Source: Enoplosus armatus
Lineage: Eukaryota > Chordata > Actinopteri > Centrarchiformes > Enoplosidae
Length of the DNA: 64,000 nucleotides
Reading direction: 5' to 3'
Assembly: GCF_043641665.1 (NCBI RefSeq)
Contig: NC_092183.1
Location: 9,236,501-9,300,500 of the forward strand
This document shows, in pieces, positions 1 to 14,172 of this stretch (its first letter is position 1; each line of letters starts with the position of its first letter). Position numbers and translations under genes: made by a program. The notes beneath the pieces are model-generated. The model was not told the origin of the DNA. It did not search any database and saw nothing but the letters and a program-made list of their open reading frames with translations.

Positions 1-786
1 AGGCGAGGCGAGAATGAGAACACGTTAAATGATCCATGACACAGTCGTAGATTCCATTCCCTGATTTATCCTCTTTATGCCTTTAAGATAAACTATTAGT
101 ATTAGCTTCATCAGCTGCTTTTAACCACATAAAACGCCCGAATCTAGATTGAATATCGGTGAGGGCAGGTAGGCTAAAAGGCTCATAAAAACTGCTAGGA
201 AAGAAATTATGAAATTAAGCATTTACTTTGAAAAAAAACATCCATCCGATTGGAACTGATGGCTTCCTTCTTTCCTCCTTATGTCCTGTGCAATGTCACT
301 ATCAGAGCAATGGTGCTAATTACATACAGGACATTATCCCTTGGTATACATGTAAGTCTCCCTCTAAGTCCCAATCAATACTGAGTTTGTTAAAGAGCCA
401 CTAATGTCCGTGGCTCCATGCTTCGCAGACACTAACGACCTCGCTCTGGATCCAACTACGACAGCTGAAGACACCCAGCACACACTGCAATCAATACTTT
501 CTCATACTGGCTCAGTCTTTTTGCTCGCTGCCTGTCTCACCATCTGTCTTACTGCCACACTCTTTCTATCTCTCATGCATATCTTTCGCTCTCCCCTCAC
601 CTCTGTCATCTAAGTTTCTTGCCTCCTCCCTCTGTGTTACCAAAGATGCAATCTCTCTCTGTCTCTTTCACCCCAAACAGTCTCTATACCTCCTATCTCT
701 CTATCTGTACCTCTCCATTATTCACTCTGTCCATCTCAATCTCTTTCCCTCTGTCTCCATCTTTCTTTCTCTCTTCCACCCATCTT

Positions 787-832
787 CCCCCCCCCCCCCC
801 CCCCCCCTCTCTCTCTCTCTCTTTCTCTGCCC
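787..832. repeat. poly-C (21) followed by (CT)n
   Basis: An uninterrupted run of 21 C at 787-807 passes into CT dinucleotides with one interruption. It lies in a wider pyrimidine-rich tract (610-835). It explains the open frames on both strands here. Confidence 0.95.
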
Positions 833-1060
833 AGCCAACAGCTTCATTGTCCTTGGGTCGGGGTGAACAATGTCAGCCCACATGGGGCCCCAGTGCAGTC
901 CCAGCCGAGAAGGCAGGGAGCACCAGAGAACACCCATAACTCAATGTTTCAACTGGGCTGTGGGATAAAGGGAAGCCTCACACATGGCTGACTATGTGGG
1001 TCAGCCTTGGATCATTTGTAGAGGAGGAGGCCAGCAACTGGCACCAGAATCCCCCACTGA

Positions 1061-1061
<1 letters not shown>

Positions 1062-1101
<40 letters not shown>

Positions 1102-1128
1102 AGTGAGTGAGTGAGTGAATGAGTGTGT
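1062..1128. repeat. (GT)n and (GAGT)n compound microsatellite
   Basis: GT repeats broken by TATA-like steps, then five GAGT/GAAT units. Confidence 0.9.
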
Positions 1129-2596
1129 CGTGTCCCCTTGCAACCCAGTGGCGAGGCCCCCCTCCAGTTCATCCCGGCCAACCATTCTATGGGAAACCTG
1201 CTCCTCTCTCCGTCCACGCTGCTGCTTGCTTCCCTCCACCCCCATCCTCTACGCGACCGCACCCCGATGCCTTTGTGAGCACCGGGGACAAAACAGGGGG
1301 CTCTTTGGGGCCACCAATTAGTCCTCCCCCATGGGGTGACATGGCCGATGAATAGAAGGACCCCCAAACCGTCCACGCATATAATCTCAGTCTTCCCTTT
1401 GCAGGCTGCGCTGTCACAGCCACACAGATTCAACCTTGTTTTCAGAAAGGTCTCCTTCTTGATTTAAAGGCACGGCCCGCTGGTCCAAAAAAGCGAGCAT
1501 CCGGATGCCAGTGAGTCACTTTGTCAGGAGCATAGGATTGAACTTGTTCTTCTCACTGTGTGTTCATCCTGGAGGGCATACACGGATGGCTTTGGGAGGG
1601 GAAGGAGGGGGGGGAGTTAAGAGAAGGTGAATTTTTCCCATCAATCACCAAGTGACATAAACAACAATAGCAACTTGGAATCCATTACCAAAACAAACAA
1701 AGACATAGCAGGAGAGTCTGCAGCAGGAACCTCAGACGAAGGGACAGGCTATGTAAACTAAAGTGGTGATTGAGTAGGCGCAGGGGGAACTTTTGAATGA
1801 ACGACCCCGATTGCTGGTGAACCAAAACACATGTCACAGTGACGAGATGTCTCAATGGTTGCATTATCACTTCAGCAAGCCCCTCCCCCAACTGCTTATT
1901 GGCACTGGATTTAAGGGAAAAGAAAGGGTTTTTGAAAGACATCTGATGATATTCATTTCAATACCAGAGTTTACAGAAAAGGCACATTTTTCCTGCCTGT
2001 AGTGTGGGTAAACGCTGTCATGAGTCAAAATGATCCATAGTCATTACATCTCAACTCACACTCAAGATGATTTCATCTGAATTACTTGGCTTTCGCCTTT
2101 CAACTATTCTAACATTCAAACATCCCTTAAGTCTCCTCGTCTCTTTGAAAACAGTTAGATTCTGTTGACTTTTTATATGAGAGATTAGGAGTGTGAAGTG
2201 CACACAGACAGTCTGGCACTAACCCTCACTAAGCACACTTATACACACTAATACACACACACATACTCCAGGATTTAAGATGTCATTTTCTCCTCTCACC
2301 TCTTCTAGACTGACCATCAGCAGAGAGCTTAAAGAACATAACGTGAGGGGGGAGAGAAAGAGAGAGAGACTGAGTCAGACAGAGAGAGGAAGATGAATGT
2401 GGGATATTTATGGACATTCGTTTAGTTTCTCCTGCTGCTCACCCTCCTCTCCAATGTCACAGAGCTCCCGACAAGCCAGAACACGTGAAGCTTGCAAAAT
2501 GACCTCATACCTGGTCAAATAAACATTCAAAATTATAGGAAATAACCCACTGTGAGGTATTATTGTGAGTTATAGAGAGTTTTGTCTGACATTAAG

Positions 2597-3051
2597 TGTG
2601 TTTCCATCCACCTGTTTTTATGTGAATTAAAAAAGCAGAGTGGGAATGCCAGAAATTCAACTTGGTTGAGGTGGAAGAGTTGATGTTAAGTAAAAACAAA
2701 ACAGACTTTGCGAATAAATCATGACGTACATGTAGCATGTGACTTTTTTGCCAGTCAAGCTTCCACTACTCTGAAGACACAAAAAATAATGGCAGACAAA
2801 ACAGCAAATATGTGAAACAAACATAAACATCACAGTTCCATCATGTTTTTGACATCGTTTGAGGTTTGACTGGCAGTCTTTTAATTACTTCATCTTGTTG
2901 TACCCTCTTCTTCTGCAATGGTTTAATGGTACCTGAGTGGAGAATATGAGCCACCAGCTGTTTACATCAATGTACCCACCTCCTACTATTTACATAATGG
3001 TAATGGATGGAAACACATTAATTCACATTTTCTTTGCATTTGGATGGAAAC
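2597..3051. repeat. MITE-like interspersed repeat with ~32-bp inverted ends
   Basis: The left end starts GTTTCCATCCACC and runs to ATGTGAATTAA. The reverse complement of the right end starts GTTTCCATCCAAATGC and also reaches ATGTGAATTAA. These are imperfect terminal inverted repeats about 32 bp long flanking about 450 bp with no coding frame. I recall this kind of element as abundant in teleosts. The superfamily is unassigned and no target duplication was seen. Confidence 0.7.
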
Positions 3052-4023
3052 TAGACTATAGTGCCAAATCTCTCCAAAAACTTGTGAAATAATCAATAAT
3101 TTCGCTGTGTATTTTTCATAGAAACAGCTTCAAATCCCAAGCTGTGTAAAGGGTTTATCCAACACAGAAACTGTTGCGTAGTCACTCTTCAGTTAAATGA
3201 TCCACTCCAATAAGTCCAAAAACAGCCACAAACAAGCTCCCCTCTGAACAGCAGCAATAAAGCAAAGCGGAAAAATATCTATTCTCAAAGAGAGGCACAT
3301 GAGCTCTTTGTTCATCATCATCAGCAGTAGTCCTCCGCCAGGCTATTTAATGCTTGGCTGGAGAGTCAGCCAGCATTGTATCTTTGTTTCAGTTTGCACA
3401 CCTGAGGAATACTTTTCTATTCCCAAACACTGTGCGGGGCAAGGGTCTCAGGGTCTATAATTTATAGCCTCTGTGTGCCAAACACTAAGCAGAAACGTCT
3501 ATCAAGAAGGTTCAAGGTGTTGTGATGTGAGGCTGATGGTGTCACTTAAGCATTTTCAGCTGATTTTCTTTCACACTGATATTTTGTTTCCTCACAGTAT
3601 GGCTGGTATGCCATCTGAAGGTGAAAGCTGCGGGGTGGAGATGCTTTGTGGATTCTCACTGCGGGCGGGGGGTGAAGGAGGGCTGCAAGGCAATAGATCA
3701 ATGACTCTGTGTTCCCACTGAGAGATATAGGAAGTACAGGGCAAGCAGCAGCCGGAGCCTTAAAATAGCTCCACCGATTTCAGCTCAGCTTTAACCCAAA
3801 TAATGGGGAGGCTGACCAAGGTCTGCGGAGGTCTCTACATTTTTGATTAGTTCGTGACCTCGGGGTAGAGCGGAGACAGAAGAGAGATTTCATACTGAGG
3901 AGATAGAAAACTGGGTCAGGACTTACTATCTCTGTCTGTGGCCTTGCCACTCTTTTTTGAACCAGTGTTTTGGTGAACATTTGAGTAAAAGATGAGGGTG
4001 GCAATGTAGCCCACGCACATCAA

Positions 4024-4025
<2 letters not shown>

Positions 4026-4064
<39 letters not shown>

Positions 4065-4172
4065 ATCCATCATCCATCACATCTGTCAGATTAAACCTAC
4101 CTAGTAATGGCTTCAGGGGAATGTCAGACAGTCAAACACCCACACACATAGACACACACACACACACACACA
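4026..4172. repeat. (TG)n at 4026-4063 and (CA)n at 4141-4171
   Basis: Two dinucleotide arrays of opposite phase about 80 bp apart. A foldback between them is possible. Confidence 0.9.
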
Positions 4173-4370
4173 ATATCTCTGTCCACTTAAAACTTTGTGT
4201 TCCTCAGAAAAAGAAACAGCTTGACATTGAATATGAAAGCTTAGACAAATAAAGTATTACCAAAGCCTTCACTTCAGAAGGAACTGGCACAGACTGAATA
4301 CACATTAAGATAAGATAAGAAAAAACTGTGAAAAGTAGTTCAGGAAAACTCAGCTAGGTTAGTGTTGCAT

Positions 4371-4890
4371 AAATCTCAAAAACTATTGGATGGATTGCCA
4401 TGAAATTTCATACATACATTCATGGTCCCCAGAAGATGAAGCCTAATGACTTTGGTGATCCTCTGACTTTTCATCCAGCTCCACCAGCATGTTAACATGT
4501 GTGGTTTTGAGTGATATGTTCACAAGTATCAGATAGATTGCAATAAAATCTGGTGCGTACATTCATCTACCCACAGAATGAATTGCTTGGAAATCCCATG
4601 ACTTTTCATCCATTCCCACCATTAGGTCAAACATTTAATTTGTCCAATACTTTGGTTAATGACCAAATACTGGAAAACTAATGACATTCCCATCAGCCTC
4701 AGCTGAACTTTAGTGCTAATTAGCAAATGTTAACTAACAGGCCAACCTAAGATGTTGACCAAGGTACTCTATATACCCGCTGAACATCAGCATGTTAGCA
4801 TTGTCATTGTTAGCCTTTTATGCATGCTGTCATTAGAATTTAGCACCACTGTACAGCCTCACAGAGCTGCTAGTGTGACTCTTAGTCTTG
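4371..4890. repeat. teleost interspersed repeat with internal subrepeats
   Basis: It begins AAATCTCAAAAACTATTGGA. Two related units of about 150 bp follow, each built on GGATTGCCATGAAAT-like, CATTCAT, AATGA and GACTTTTCATCCA blocks (4381-4480 and 4531-4630). The right part has TTAGCATG-rich sequence and ends at CTCTTAGTCTTG. I recognise it as a very common percomorph repeat. It is noncoding here and its class is not known to me. Confidence 0.75.
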
Positions 4891-7800
4891 TTCTACAATA
4901 TCTGTTCCCATGAAGCCAGGCTCCTCATATGGTGACAACCACATACTGTGAGTACAAGTCCATGATCCCATGTAGGTGGAGAAATTCCTATTTTGCAGAA
5001 ACCTTTCAAAATATGTTTCCCTGCTGAGCCACAACATATTTGTGATTGTTATCTTCATGTAGCTTAATGAGAAAAGACAAGACTCAGCTTTTCCCTGACC
5101 CAGAAAATATAACAGCAGATCAGCATGCAATAAATAGAAAACCCATAAATGGAACCATAAATAAAAATTAAGTAAATAATTAAAAAGATGATGATTCTGG
5201 ACAAGTTGGCTCATTAGTAGAATGGACTTCAGAGGAAATCCATCTCATTGTGCTGTGTGTTCACCAACAAGACTTTTCCTGTCGACTGAACAGATAAACA
5301 GATTCCAGTAGCGAGCTGCTTCTGCCATAATGAAGCGTCCTCTCTTTTCTTTCATTTCTTCTGTCTCTATCAATTTCTGCTTTCGTTTTTCCCCCTCCCA
5401 CTGTTCTGTCCGTTTCTCTCTCGCCCTCCCTCTTCCTCTTCCTCTACTTCTTTCTACACCAACCCTCCTCCTCCTCCTCCCCCCGCCTTCGCTCGCCTTT
5501 TCTCAGGGTCAATTAAGCTACAGTAACTAAACAGCAGTGCACCCTGTCACATTCCATCCTGTCCCCCTCAATGAGTGACTACAACTTACACTAAAACAAA
5601 CAGGCTCTGAAGGAACCCGCTCCAGCAGCTATTACCATATGAACAACTCACTTCCTAAAGCACAATGAACTACCTTGACAGACCTTCTCTGGCCTCAGGC
5701 TGTCCTTCGTGGAACTGTGTTATTAATGGGGTATAAAGAAGGGTCTGTGCGCAGGTTGTTTCGCCTGTGCTGCTCTGGCCTGGCACTCCCGGCTCCTGCT
5801 TTCCCAGCGCTGCAATATTTACTTCATAGGGGGTTGACAGAGCAGCAAAGACGCTCACTCTCGCACACCTAAGTACACACAAGCTCACAGCGGGGCGGGC
5901 ATAAGCACAGAGAAAATACATGAAACAAAAACTTTGATGTACACACACACTCGCACACATGTTCACACAAAAACATGCACACACTTTCAACTACAAGAGC
6001 ACCATACTGTGCACTTGAGAGGCCAACCTCCACCAAAGGCAGATCTATTTCTCTTCTCTCCTCATCCACCTCCTCCTCACAGAAACACTTCAAATCTTAC
6101 AGTGTGTCAACAACGGAAATCTGTAAGATGGAAGAGAACGGGTACTTCTTGCCCTTTTTTCTATTTTAAAGCGGTTTCATATGAATAAATGTTTTGCTGC
6201 TATTGCTGATCACTGCGATGCAATTCTGATTCAGCCGTGCTCTAAAGCTTTTTCATTTGCTTTTCTAAAGACCCAGTGGAAGTTGGACCTTTTCTTGGAA
6301 GCATCCTCTTATGCACAGGAATTAATGCGGTTCTGACAACAGGTTTGTGTAGAGTAAATAGAAAAAGAACTGGGTAATTAGCATGAGCCACCGTACAATA
6401 GCCGAAGATGCAAGAACAATGCCGGCAAGGACAAATGAAAAAAAACATAATCAGTAATAGAAATTGAATCAAACGGATGCGTCATTCCATTTTCCATTCA
6501 AATGTAGAACAGCAATGACTTCTTATTACCAAAGATGTCACCACATTTTCCTCTCTTGTCTTACCGGGTCAAAATATCTGTATGTGCACCAGGGCAGACT
6601 GTAAATGTGAGTAATAATTCCTGTGGTGACAAATCTGGAATTCACACCCTGCAGGCAGGTAGATCAGCTTTTCCCGCCACCTGATAGTTTCCTCTGCATC
6701 CCTATACCTTAAAAGCTGAGAGAACAGGCCTGCCACATGCATAAGAACAGCCGTATTGACTGAAGCAGAGAAAGGGGGAAATATCATATGATTCGGTCTG
6801 GCACCCAACATGAGTTCGTTTGACTTATCTATACATTTGATCTGTTTGGGGGAGGAAGTTTAGTTGAATGGCTCTTTGTGATCGACCACTATAGCTTACA
6901 TCCCTGGCCTGCAGGGTGGGTGGGCAGAAACACAATCAGATAGGTTCGATTGAACGCTCACAGGAATCATGTTCTTCTCAGCTTGAACATGAAAAATCTG
7001 ATCCATAGTATGTTTCAATACAGGGAACACAGAACAAGCCCTGCAATCAGATCTACCTAAACTCACTGTGACATGTCTTTTCATTACATCACAAAGCGGG
7101 AGACATGCTATATTCAACACACTGCCAAAATCTGTATTTGAGGAAATAGTCATGCTGTTAGAAACCATGACTCAGTGCTCTTAGTTTGGCCGCACTTTCG
7201 TGTTCAAATTCACAAACATATTGTAATTGAAAGAAATTGGAAACAACAGATGGTGTGACAAAGTGTTATATTATGCAGCAATATTGTGTCATACCTTGTT
7301 TTAGTGTTCCCAGTTGCGTTGTAGGGACTGATGGTGCCAGAACAATCTTCTGTTTGTGTTAAGTGTGTGAGGTCTACTAGTCTCTCTGTGACTAAGGCAT
7401 TAGATTGATTAAATTGCACTAGGGGTGGGCCATATGGTATAAATGTTTTTTTTTTTGTAAAGATAACAAAGGGCCATAAATGTTCTTTTAAATGATGATG
7501 ATGGTCAGAGACGTTTAAGAGAAAGCTACCTTGGTATGAATGCCTAATCGTTTAATCCACTAATAGTTTCAGTTTGGTCACTACATCCCGGCTGACCTCT
7601 TTTCATCATTTAATTGTGGTCTACAGCAGACTTCTGACCCCAACAAAACAAAGAAAACCTGAGTCAGAGAATCAGGCTTCTCACGGATCAGATCTTCATC
7701 TGACCACAAAGTCATCTGACTCCCAGCACATGTCCGACCCATTGTCACTTGATACACAGAACCCAGCCCAAAACCCTGATAGTAGATACCAGGGAGGGAC

Positions 7801-9990
7801 ACATACGCAACCATAGCATAGCATGTCTTCACCCTGAGGCCATGTGTGCTGCTGTGTAGCGCTGGATGTATGAGTGACATTGAGAGGCTATATCTATGGT
7901 ATATGATGGCTTGTGTGAACATACCTGCATGCCTGAGTGTGTGTGTGTGTGCATATGTGTACCTATGCATGCATGTGAGTTTGCACTCTTGTATGCACAT
8001 CTTCTAAAGTTTCCAGCTAACCGTCACAATGCCATAAAAGCTTGTCCAAAGCCTGTTATCTCTCACACATATTTGTTCATCAAACTCCACCATAAAACCC
8101 CTCAGAGGTGGATAAAGTTCCTTCATCCACCAGGTAATAAAATACACTATTTGTCCTCTTATACAAATGTCCGCAATACAGGTGCGCTCCTCTCTCTGTC
8201 CATTTGAGAGATAGCTATCAGTTAAAAGGGTAACCAAAGCCTCTTCACTTGTTGGGCCCCCCCACCTTTTCTCTGCATTCAGCTCCTCATTACATCCCAG
8301 TGTGAATAATATCTCCTTTTAGCTCTGTTTACTTGAGGCATATGGCAGGCCTACTGTAGTCAGCAAGCTGTTCCTATGACTAACCGTCCCGCTATGGTTT
8401 TGCTGCTGCCCTCTTATGACCACACATCATATGATGACGATATTCAAGCGCATTTGAACCATGAGCTGAACTCATGATAGGAGCAGTTTTGTCTAAAAGA
8501 GGAAGGCAGTGGCCATTTGTGAGAAGAGGAAAGACACACAGGGCAAAACCAGTATTAATGCTTCTATTGATCACAATCTCGCCATCCGCTCCTACACCCT
8601 CCTTAGATGTAACACAATGCATCCCAGGGAATGAATAACTATTGCTAATGGCTATAAAAAGCTCCTGAGAATCGGCTAACGCTCTAGCCACTAAAATCGA
8701 TACCTCCCCCAACCACAATCTTTATTTAATCTCAATATAGTGGCACTTAGAATTAAGGATGAAAAGCAGATGAGAAATTGCTCTGTCAGAACAAAGTGGG
8801 AGACTTTGCTCCTTTTGGATTATCCTAAATTGACTGAAGCGCTGCCACTACATCATAGTACCTATTCAAAGTTTGTACACTACAACAGAGTGTTAACTGG
8901 TTCAGACTGATTCATCCATGCTAAAAAATCCACTCTGTTGCTATCCGGTAAGGTGCTTTGGATAAAAATAGCGCCACTCTTTCTCTGTTGTGTCAGACTG
9001 ACTCCAATCATTCGCAGAGGATTCCAAATAACAATCAATTAATTAAATGCATCTCCCCTGTGCTCACCCCTTCCATTCAGTTGATGCTGTAGTCACAGCC
9101 CAGGCAGTATTTACTATAGTAATTAGCCCAGTGTTACAAGCATGGAAATCCCCGTGATGAAGGAATAACTATCTGACTGCCTCCAGGGTGGGACAGGCAA
9201 TGAGAGCACGCAAATAGAAAGTCACGCCTTATTATGCAGGTGGTAGGGGCAAGAAATACAGCCTCCCAAGGTAATTGAGACCATGTAGGCGGCTTCTAAC
9301 AGACAATCACCCTCAACAAGACTGAGACGCTGGTGTAAAGTGGAAATGAAAATAGCTGAAACCCTGCAGTGGTCTGCCCTCCGTAATCAGCATATCTCAC
9401 TGTCCAGAATACAGAATACAACTATTCAAATGTCGGAAAGTGGGGAATTATGAGTGGGTTACACTGTGAGTCGCCTCTATGAAATTTAAATAATGTGCTC
9501 GTACGTGGTGCTAAATGGCTCCCATATTATTCTTAAACAAGCTTTCTTCATTCTTTCTTGAGCCTACAAGCACAACTGTACAACATATATTGCACAGTTA
9601 TGGTCAATATGTACTGCTAGAAGCACATAAAATCACGGCAGCCATAAAAAGGTGGAATCCCAGTTATGTACTAAATTCTACCATGGGATGTATTTCAAAC
9701 CTGTCATTTAATTGCTCAGCTGTCACGGGTTTACAGGCCTTTAGGTCTTGCTTTATTGAGTTCACGTGTTTATGTTTGTTTGTGCATGCCTGTGTGCGTG
9801 TGTGCATGTGAGGGCATGCAGGTGTGCGTAAGACGTGCGTAGACCTGTGTGTATGTGAGTACACTTTATTGGTAATGTACACAAATGATGTAATTATTTG
9901 TTACCAGAATCTCATTCATTCGAGTAGTCTGTGTTATCTGTGTCTGTTCATTTACCAAAGTCTGGGTCACCCAGAGTTGGACAGCTTGAC

Positions 9991-10031
<41 letters not shown>

Positions 10032-12374
10032 CACACAGACAAACACAACTGCAAACACACACTAAGTCCTTCACCTGTTAATGTGTGAAACAAATGACTG
10101 CTGCAGTGGCGCCAGTGTGAACACACCACCATGTCCCGTCTTATCGGCTGGCAGCATGAAAACCTGTTTGTTCTAGATAGAGTCTGCAACAATCAACCAG
10201 TCAGCTTGAGGGAATTCAGCTGGCCCTGGATGACTGCACCTCACAGGACTGAACAGAGACGCAAATCCTCTGCACCACAGGAGAAGGATGAAGATCAATG
10301 GTACAGACTGAACGACAACAATAGGCCAAACTCCCAAGCTTATCTAGGTCAGAGCTGCACCTCCAAAGACTCATCCCACCTCCTTTCTTTGCTGTCTGAT
10401 GCATTTGTTGTCATGTGTGGTGATGTAACATACTGTAACTTTGCAGTGTAAAGTCAAGATGGAGACCAGGTAGTGGAGTCGTGTTGAAAATACTCTCTCT
10501 AATAACCGAGTCACTGAGGAGGAACTATAAAAATAATGCTCCAAAACTTAGAAAGATTGTGGTTTTCTAATTCCAAATCTAAATTACCCTTAAATACAAG
10601 TTTAAAAACAGCTGAAAACCTGGTAAATCATCCGATGAGGATAGAAATTAAAAACAAAAGATGAAACATCACTTGAAGCAAGAAAATAGTTCAAAGTGCA
10701 AAGTTGGAAAAAGAGCCATTCCTCGTTAGTAAGACCCAGTTACTCCATGTAAATGATTAACAGTTTAGATAGCCTCGCCTGCCGTCCTGTGTTCATATCT
10801 AGTTACCAGGCTAGCATTACTAGACTAGCTAGCATTACTAGATCTCATGCAGCCAGTGTTAGCTCCCATGTACTCTGACACAAATACACAGAAGGAGAGA
10901 GAAAGATAGGGAGGAAGAGGGAAACTGAAGAGGGGGTGACTAATGAATTGGCTGTCTTCTGTTTTTCCTACCTGTCGAACGTAGCAGGATTTTAAAGCCT
11001 TCATGCAAACAGGATACGGTACTGAGAAAACACACACATTCTAATAATCTCTTCCAAAAACAGGAATAATTTTCTGTGATGATGTCTGACCAGTTTTGAC
11101 TCATCAAACTCTCTTCAGAGGAGCTGGGCACATAGCCATGCTTCCTCACTCAGACTCCAAACCCAATTAAATAATCAAGGATTCAATTGCTGTATAATGC
11201 CACAATCAATAAACAGAGGATTTCTTGGTTATTTGGATGAAATTAAACAGATCCCACAAGAAACAAACACAGAGAACTTATCAGTGAAACAGATGAGACG
11301 GCCCCAGATTAGTTGAGGATGGGAGTAGATCAAAAGACACAGCGTTTCAGTATGCAGCTGCTGCGCTGCCCAATCAAAACTAACTACTCAGAGACCAAAA
11401 TAGGCCTCATTGCAGAATTCTCAGTCTCTACACACACCGATTTATGCAAGAGTGCATACATACACAAACAAGGCACTAGCTCAAATACATGCACATAGCC
11501 TCACACACCTTCACAAACCCAGAAGCAATCACCTCCTGAATAATCCAGTCAGCACACAAATCAAAACCTTAACAGGTTTAGAAAAGCAAAGAAGCTTTTT
11601 AACAAATGACGTGAAGAGGCCCCCAGTTGACTGTGATGAATGAATCAAGCCAAGCACGCTGTGAACATTATCAGAGTGGGGGATGAATGAATACATTATC
11701 ATGCAAGGCACAATTTCTCTTTTCCTGCATCACAGCTTGTCTGTCTTCCTGCCCATCAACTTGCTTTCCTGATTACCTGCCCACATACAGAGCACCTTTT
11801 GTCCAGATTAAAGGGGCATGGATTGGGGGCGAGGTGAAATATTATTGCTTTTCACAAGAATTCATTTTGAAAAGGAGATGTGTTGAGTTTCTTACTCTGT
11901 GTGCCGCAAAACCTCACAGCCTGTCTCCCCGGCTAACAGTCCAGCCTCTTTCTATTACTCTCTCTGGCAGGCTGTCTTCCTCTCTACCCGTCCCCTTAAA
12001 TATCCCAGTTACCTCTGTGAGTCCGTGCCTTCCTCCATGCCCCCTAAAACCCTAAATATCTGCTTCTACTGGACATCTCCATCACTGTCTTGTCTGTTAG
12101 CCTCTTTCCCAAAATGTTTCCTCCTGTCTCCTAAAAGTTACATTCATACACAACTAATTTGCATTAACAAATGTGTTTTGTAAGAAACATACAGATACTT
12201 TGATTGCATTTATATTAAGAAGATATGTTCATATTGAACATATTTACATTTAACAGTTCAATGCCAATGCAAAATGTTCATACTGAACGTGATGATTAAA
12301 TGAATAGTAGAAGGAAATACACTCATTCGCTTTCTTGCTTAGAGGTAGATGAGAAGTTCGATACCACTCTTATG
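4891..12374. other. noncoding DNA, no gene recognised
   Basis: I found no exon with family-like protein and no RNA gene. A tandem pair of about 18 bp (CTAGCATTACTAGA) lies at 10810-10842. A CT-rich tract lies at 5340-5510, a GT-rich stretch at 7930-7980 and the AC array at 9993. Confidence 0.55.
9993..10037. repeat. (AC)n microsatellite
   Basis: Near-perfect AC array with one GC interruption. Confidence 0.95.
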
Positions 12375-12590
12375 TCTGTAACTTAAATATGAAACTACAG
12401 CCAGCAGCCGTTAGCTTAGCATAAAGACTGGAAACAGCTCCGTCCAAAAGAGGCAAAATCTGCCTAACAGCACCTCCAAAGACTCACTAATTAACACATT
12501 ATATCGTGTTTGTTTAGGTGTAAAAACAACACCTTGTGGTTTTACGAGGTGTCACGTTCACGGCCAGGAATTTCTGGTTAAACACTGAAA
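12375..12590. repeat. teleost interspersed repeat fragment
   Basis: Contains CAGCCGTTAGCTTAGC, ATAAAGACTGGAAAC, CTCACTAATTAACACATTAT and TTGTGGTTTTACGAGG in order. I recall this set from a widespread fish repeat. Boundaries are approximate. Confidence 0.6.
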
Positions 12591-12971
12591 AAGTCAAAGT
12601 TGACTTCTTCATTAAACCAAAGCCACCTTTAAGTGTTTTATTAGCCTGAACAACGTGAACTTGCATGTCCAGCCATTCACAACTTGACCTCTTCTGTGTG
12701 GTATAAGGGTGTTACACATTCCCAGGAAATGTAACTCAGGCAGCAGTTACATTTCCTCCACAAAGGTATTTGGAAAAGCAAATTAAATTAATGTATTTCA
12801 TTGGAGATAGGGTGCCTATCGTACCTGTCTACCTGCCTGCTAGTCTCCATTTGCCTATCAGGTGCCTTTCCTCCCAGTGTCAGCTCAGGCTGCTGTCACA
12901 CCATACATTTAATCAGTCCAGCAGCCCTGGCTATACCAAGCAGTCTCCCTGTGCTGACTGAATTGTGTGCA

Positions 12972-13204
12972 TGTGTGTGTGTGTGTGTGTGTGTGTGATG
13001 TGAGTGGGCCTTTGTGAGGCCTCCACTCAGCAGAGTGATGATAAGTACTCCCAGCCCAGCGCTCCGCATGAGCTGATGGACAGACAGGCCAAGAACACTG
13101 GGGGCCTTGTGGTTGGGCGTGTGTGTGTGCATGTGTGTGTATTGTGGTGAAAAGAGGGAAGGGAGAAGACGGTGGCTGGGGACTGGAGTGTGTGTGTGTG
13201 TGTG
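12972..13204. repeat. cluster of (TG)n arrays
   Basis: TG arrays at 12972-12998, about 13119-13140 and 13187-13204. They generate long but meaningless open frames on the minus strand. Confidence 0.85.
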
Positions 13205-14136
13205 AGCCTGCTTGTGTCTCTTTTTTCACCAGCCACGCCACCAGGCCATGCCACATGGCTGCAATTTGTTCATTAGCTATGTAATAAATGTACACACACA
13301 CACAGAGGTAATATTGTTCCGAGTTCTGCCTGATTGGATTCTGAAATAGAGGACCCTCAGGGGAATCACTTGTAGTCTGCCAGCCACTGTGACCAGGAGA
13401 AGGCTGATTTCTTAACAAGGTTTGAGGGAAACTCTGAAGAAACACATGTAGTCTGTATTTTTCTATTTGCTGTAAGGAACACTGTGAACATAAACTAAAA
13501 TAATGTTGGTTGTGTAAGGTTTTTGGATATTAGCGACTAATACCCACAACTTGAATGTATCCAAATTGTTTTGATTGCTTTCATATGGCTGATTGTAAAA
13601 GTCTTTCATTATTATGTTTCATGTTTATGTGTCAGAATAACTACAGGTCATTGTAAAGATTTACCAGCCACCTGGAAATAATTAATATTCACCCAAGGCC
13701 AATTACAAGCAATCTATCATCATCATCAGTGTGTCAGATGAGCGAGGGATGGTTGTTACAAATTATCCGCTGTCTAAGATATCAGTTTGTTGAAGCTGCA
13801 CTCGTCCTGCCAGGTTTGGGGCCAGCTTATAAGTGTTTGCATCACGAGATAGAAAGCAATATTGGATTATGTGAAACTATACTGTAAGTCCCTGCTGACA
13901 GATCATTTGAACCAAAATGTTGCTGTGGAGGAAATCCAGAAACATGGATAATAAACTAAATCTGTCTATCCTCGCTTGGACCGCACATGGAAACCAGCAG
14001 TGGGGCTTTCGGAAGAAGAAGCTGCTTGTTCCACATTCAGCTAGGCTTATAGCCTCTGGGAGAGTATGACTGCTGCTCTGCCAGGAGCATACAGATCACC
14101 TTACACACTGGCTTTCCTCTGCTTTGATGACTGATG

Positions 14137-14172
14137 CACACACACACACACACACATACACACACACACACA
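14137..14172. repeat. (CA)n microsatellite
   Basis: CA array with one TA interruption. Confidence 0.9.

Larger units (their letters stand above)
1..2596. other. noncoding DNA, no gene recognised
   Basis: AT-moderate DNA with pyrimidine-rich tracts and the two simple repeats listed. The open frames (for example 404-613 and 978-1433) run through CT- or TG-rich sequence and resemble no protein I know. Confidence 0.6.

Noticed and set aside
4026..4172. CRISPR-like or structured RNA array
   Set aside because: The periodicity is dinucleotide only, and the genome is clearly vertebrate.
6940..6960. tRNA B-box-like GGTTCGATTG
   Set aside because: No matching A box, acceptor stem or anticodon arm could be built around it.
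9866..10192. Open frames around the AC array on both strands
   Set aside because: VCVCVC and THTHTH runs are simple-repeat translations.
12909..13445. 178-codon minus-strand open frame
   Set aside because: It is a translation of TG/CA arrays (THTHTH runs) with no family-like sequence and no supporting splice or start context.
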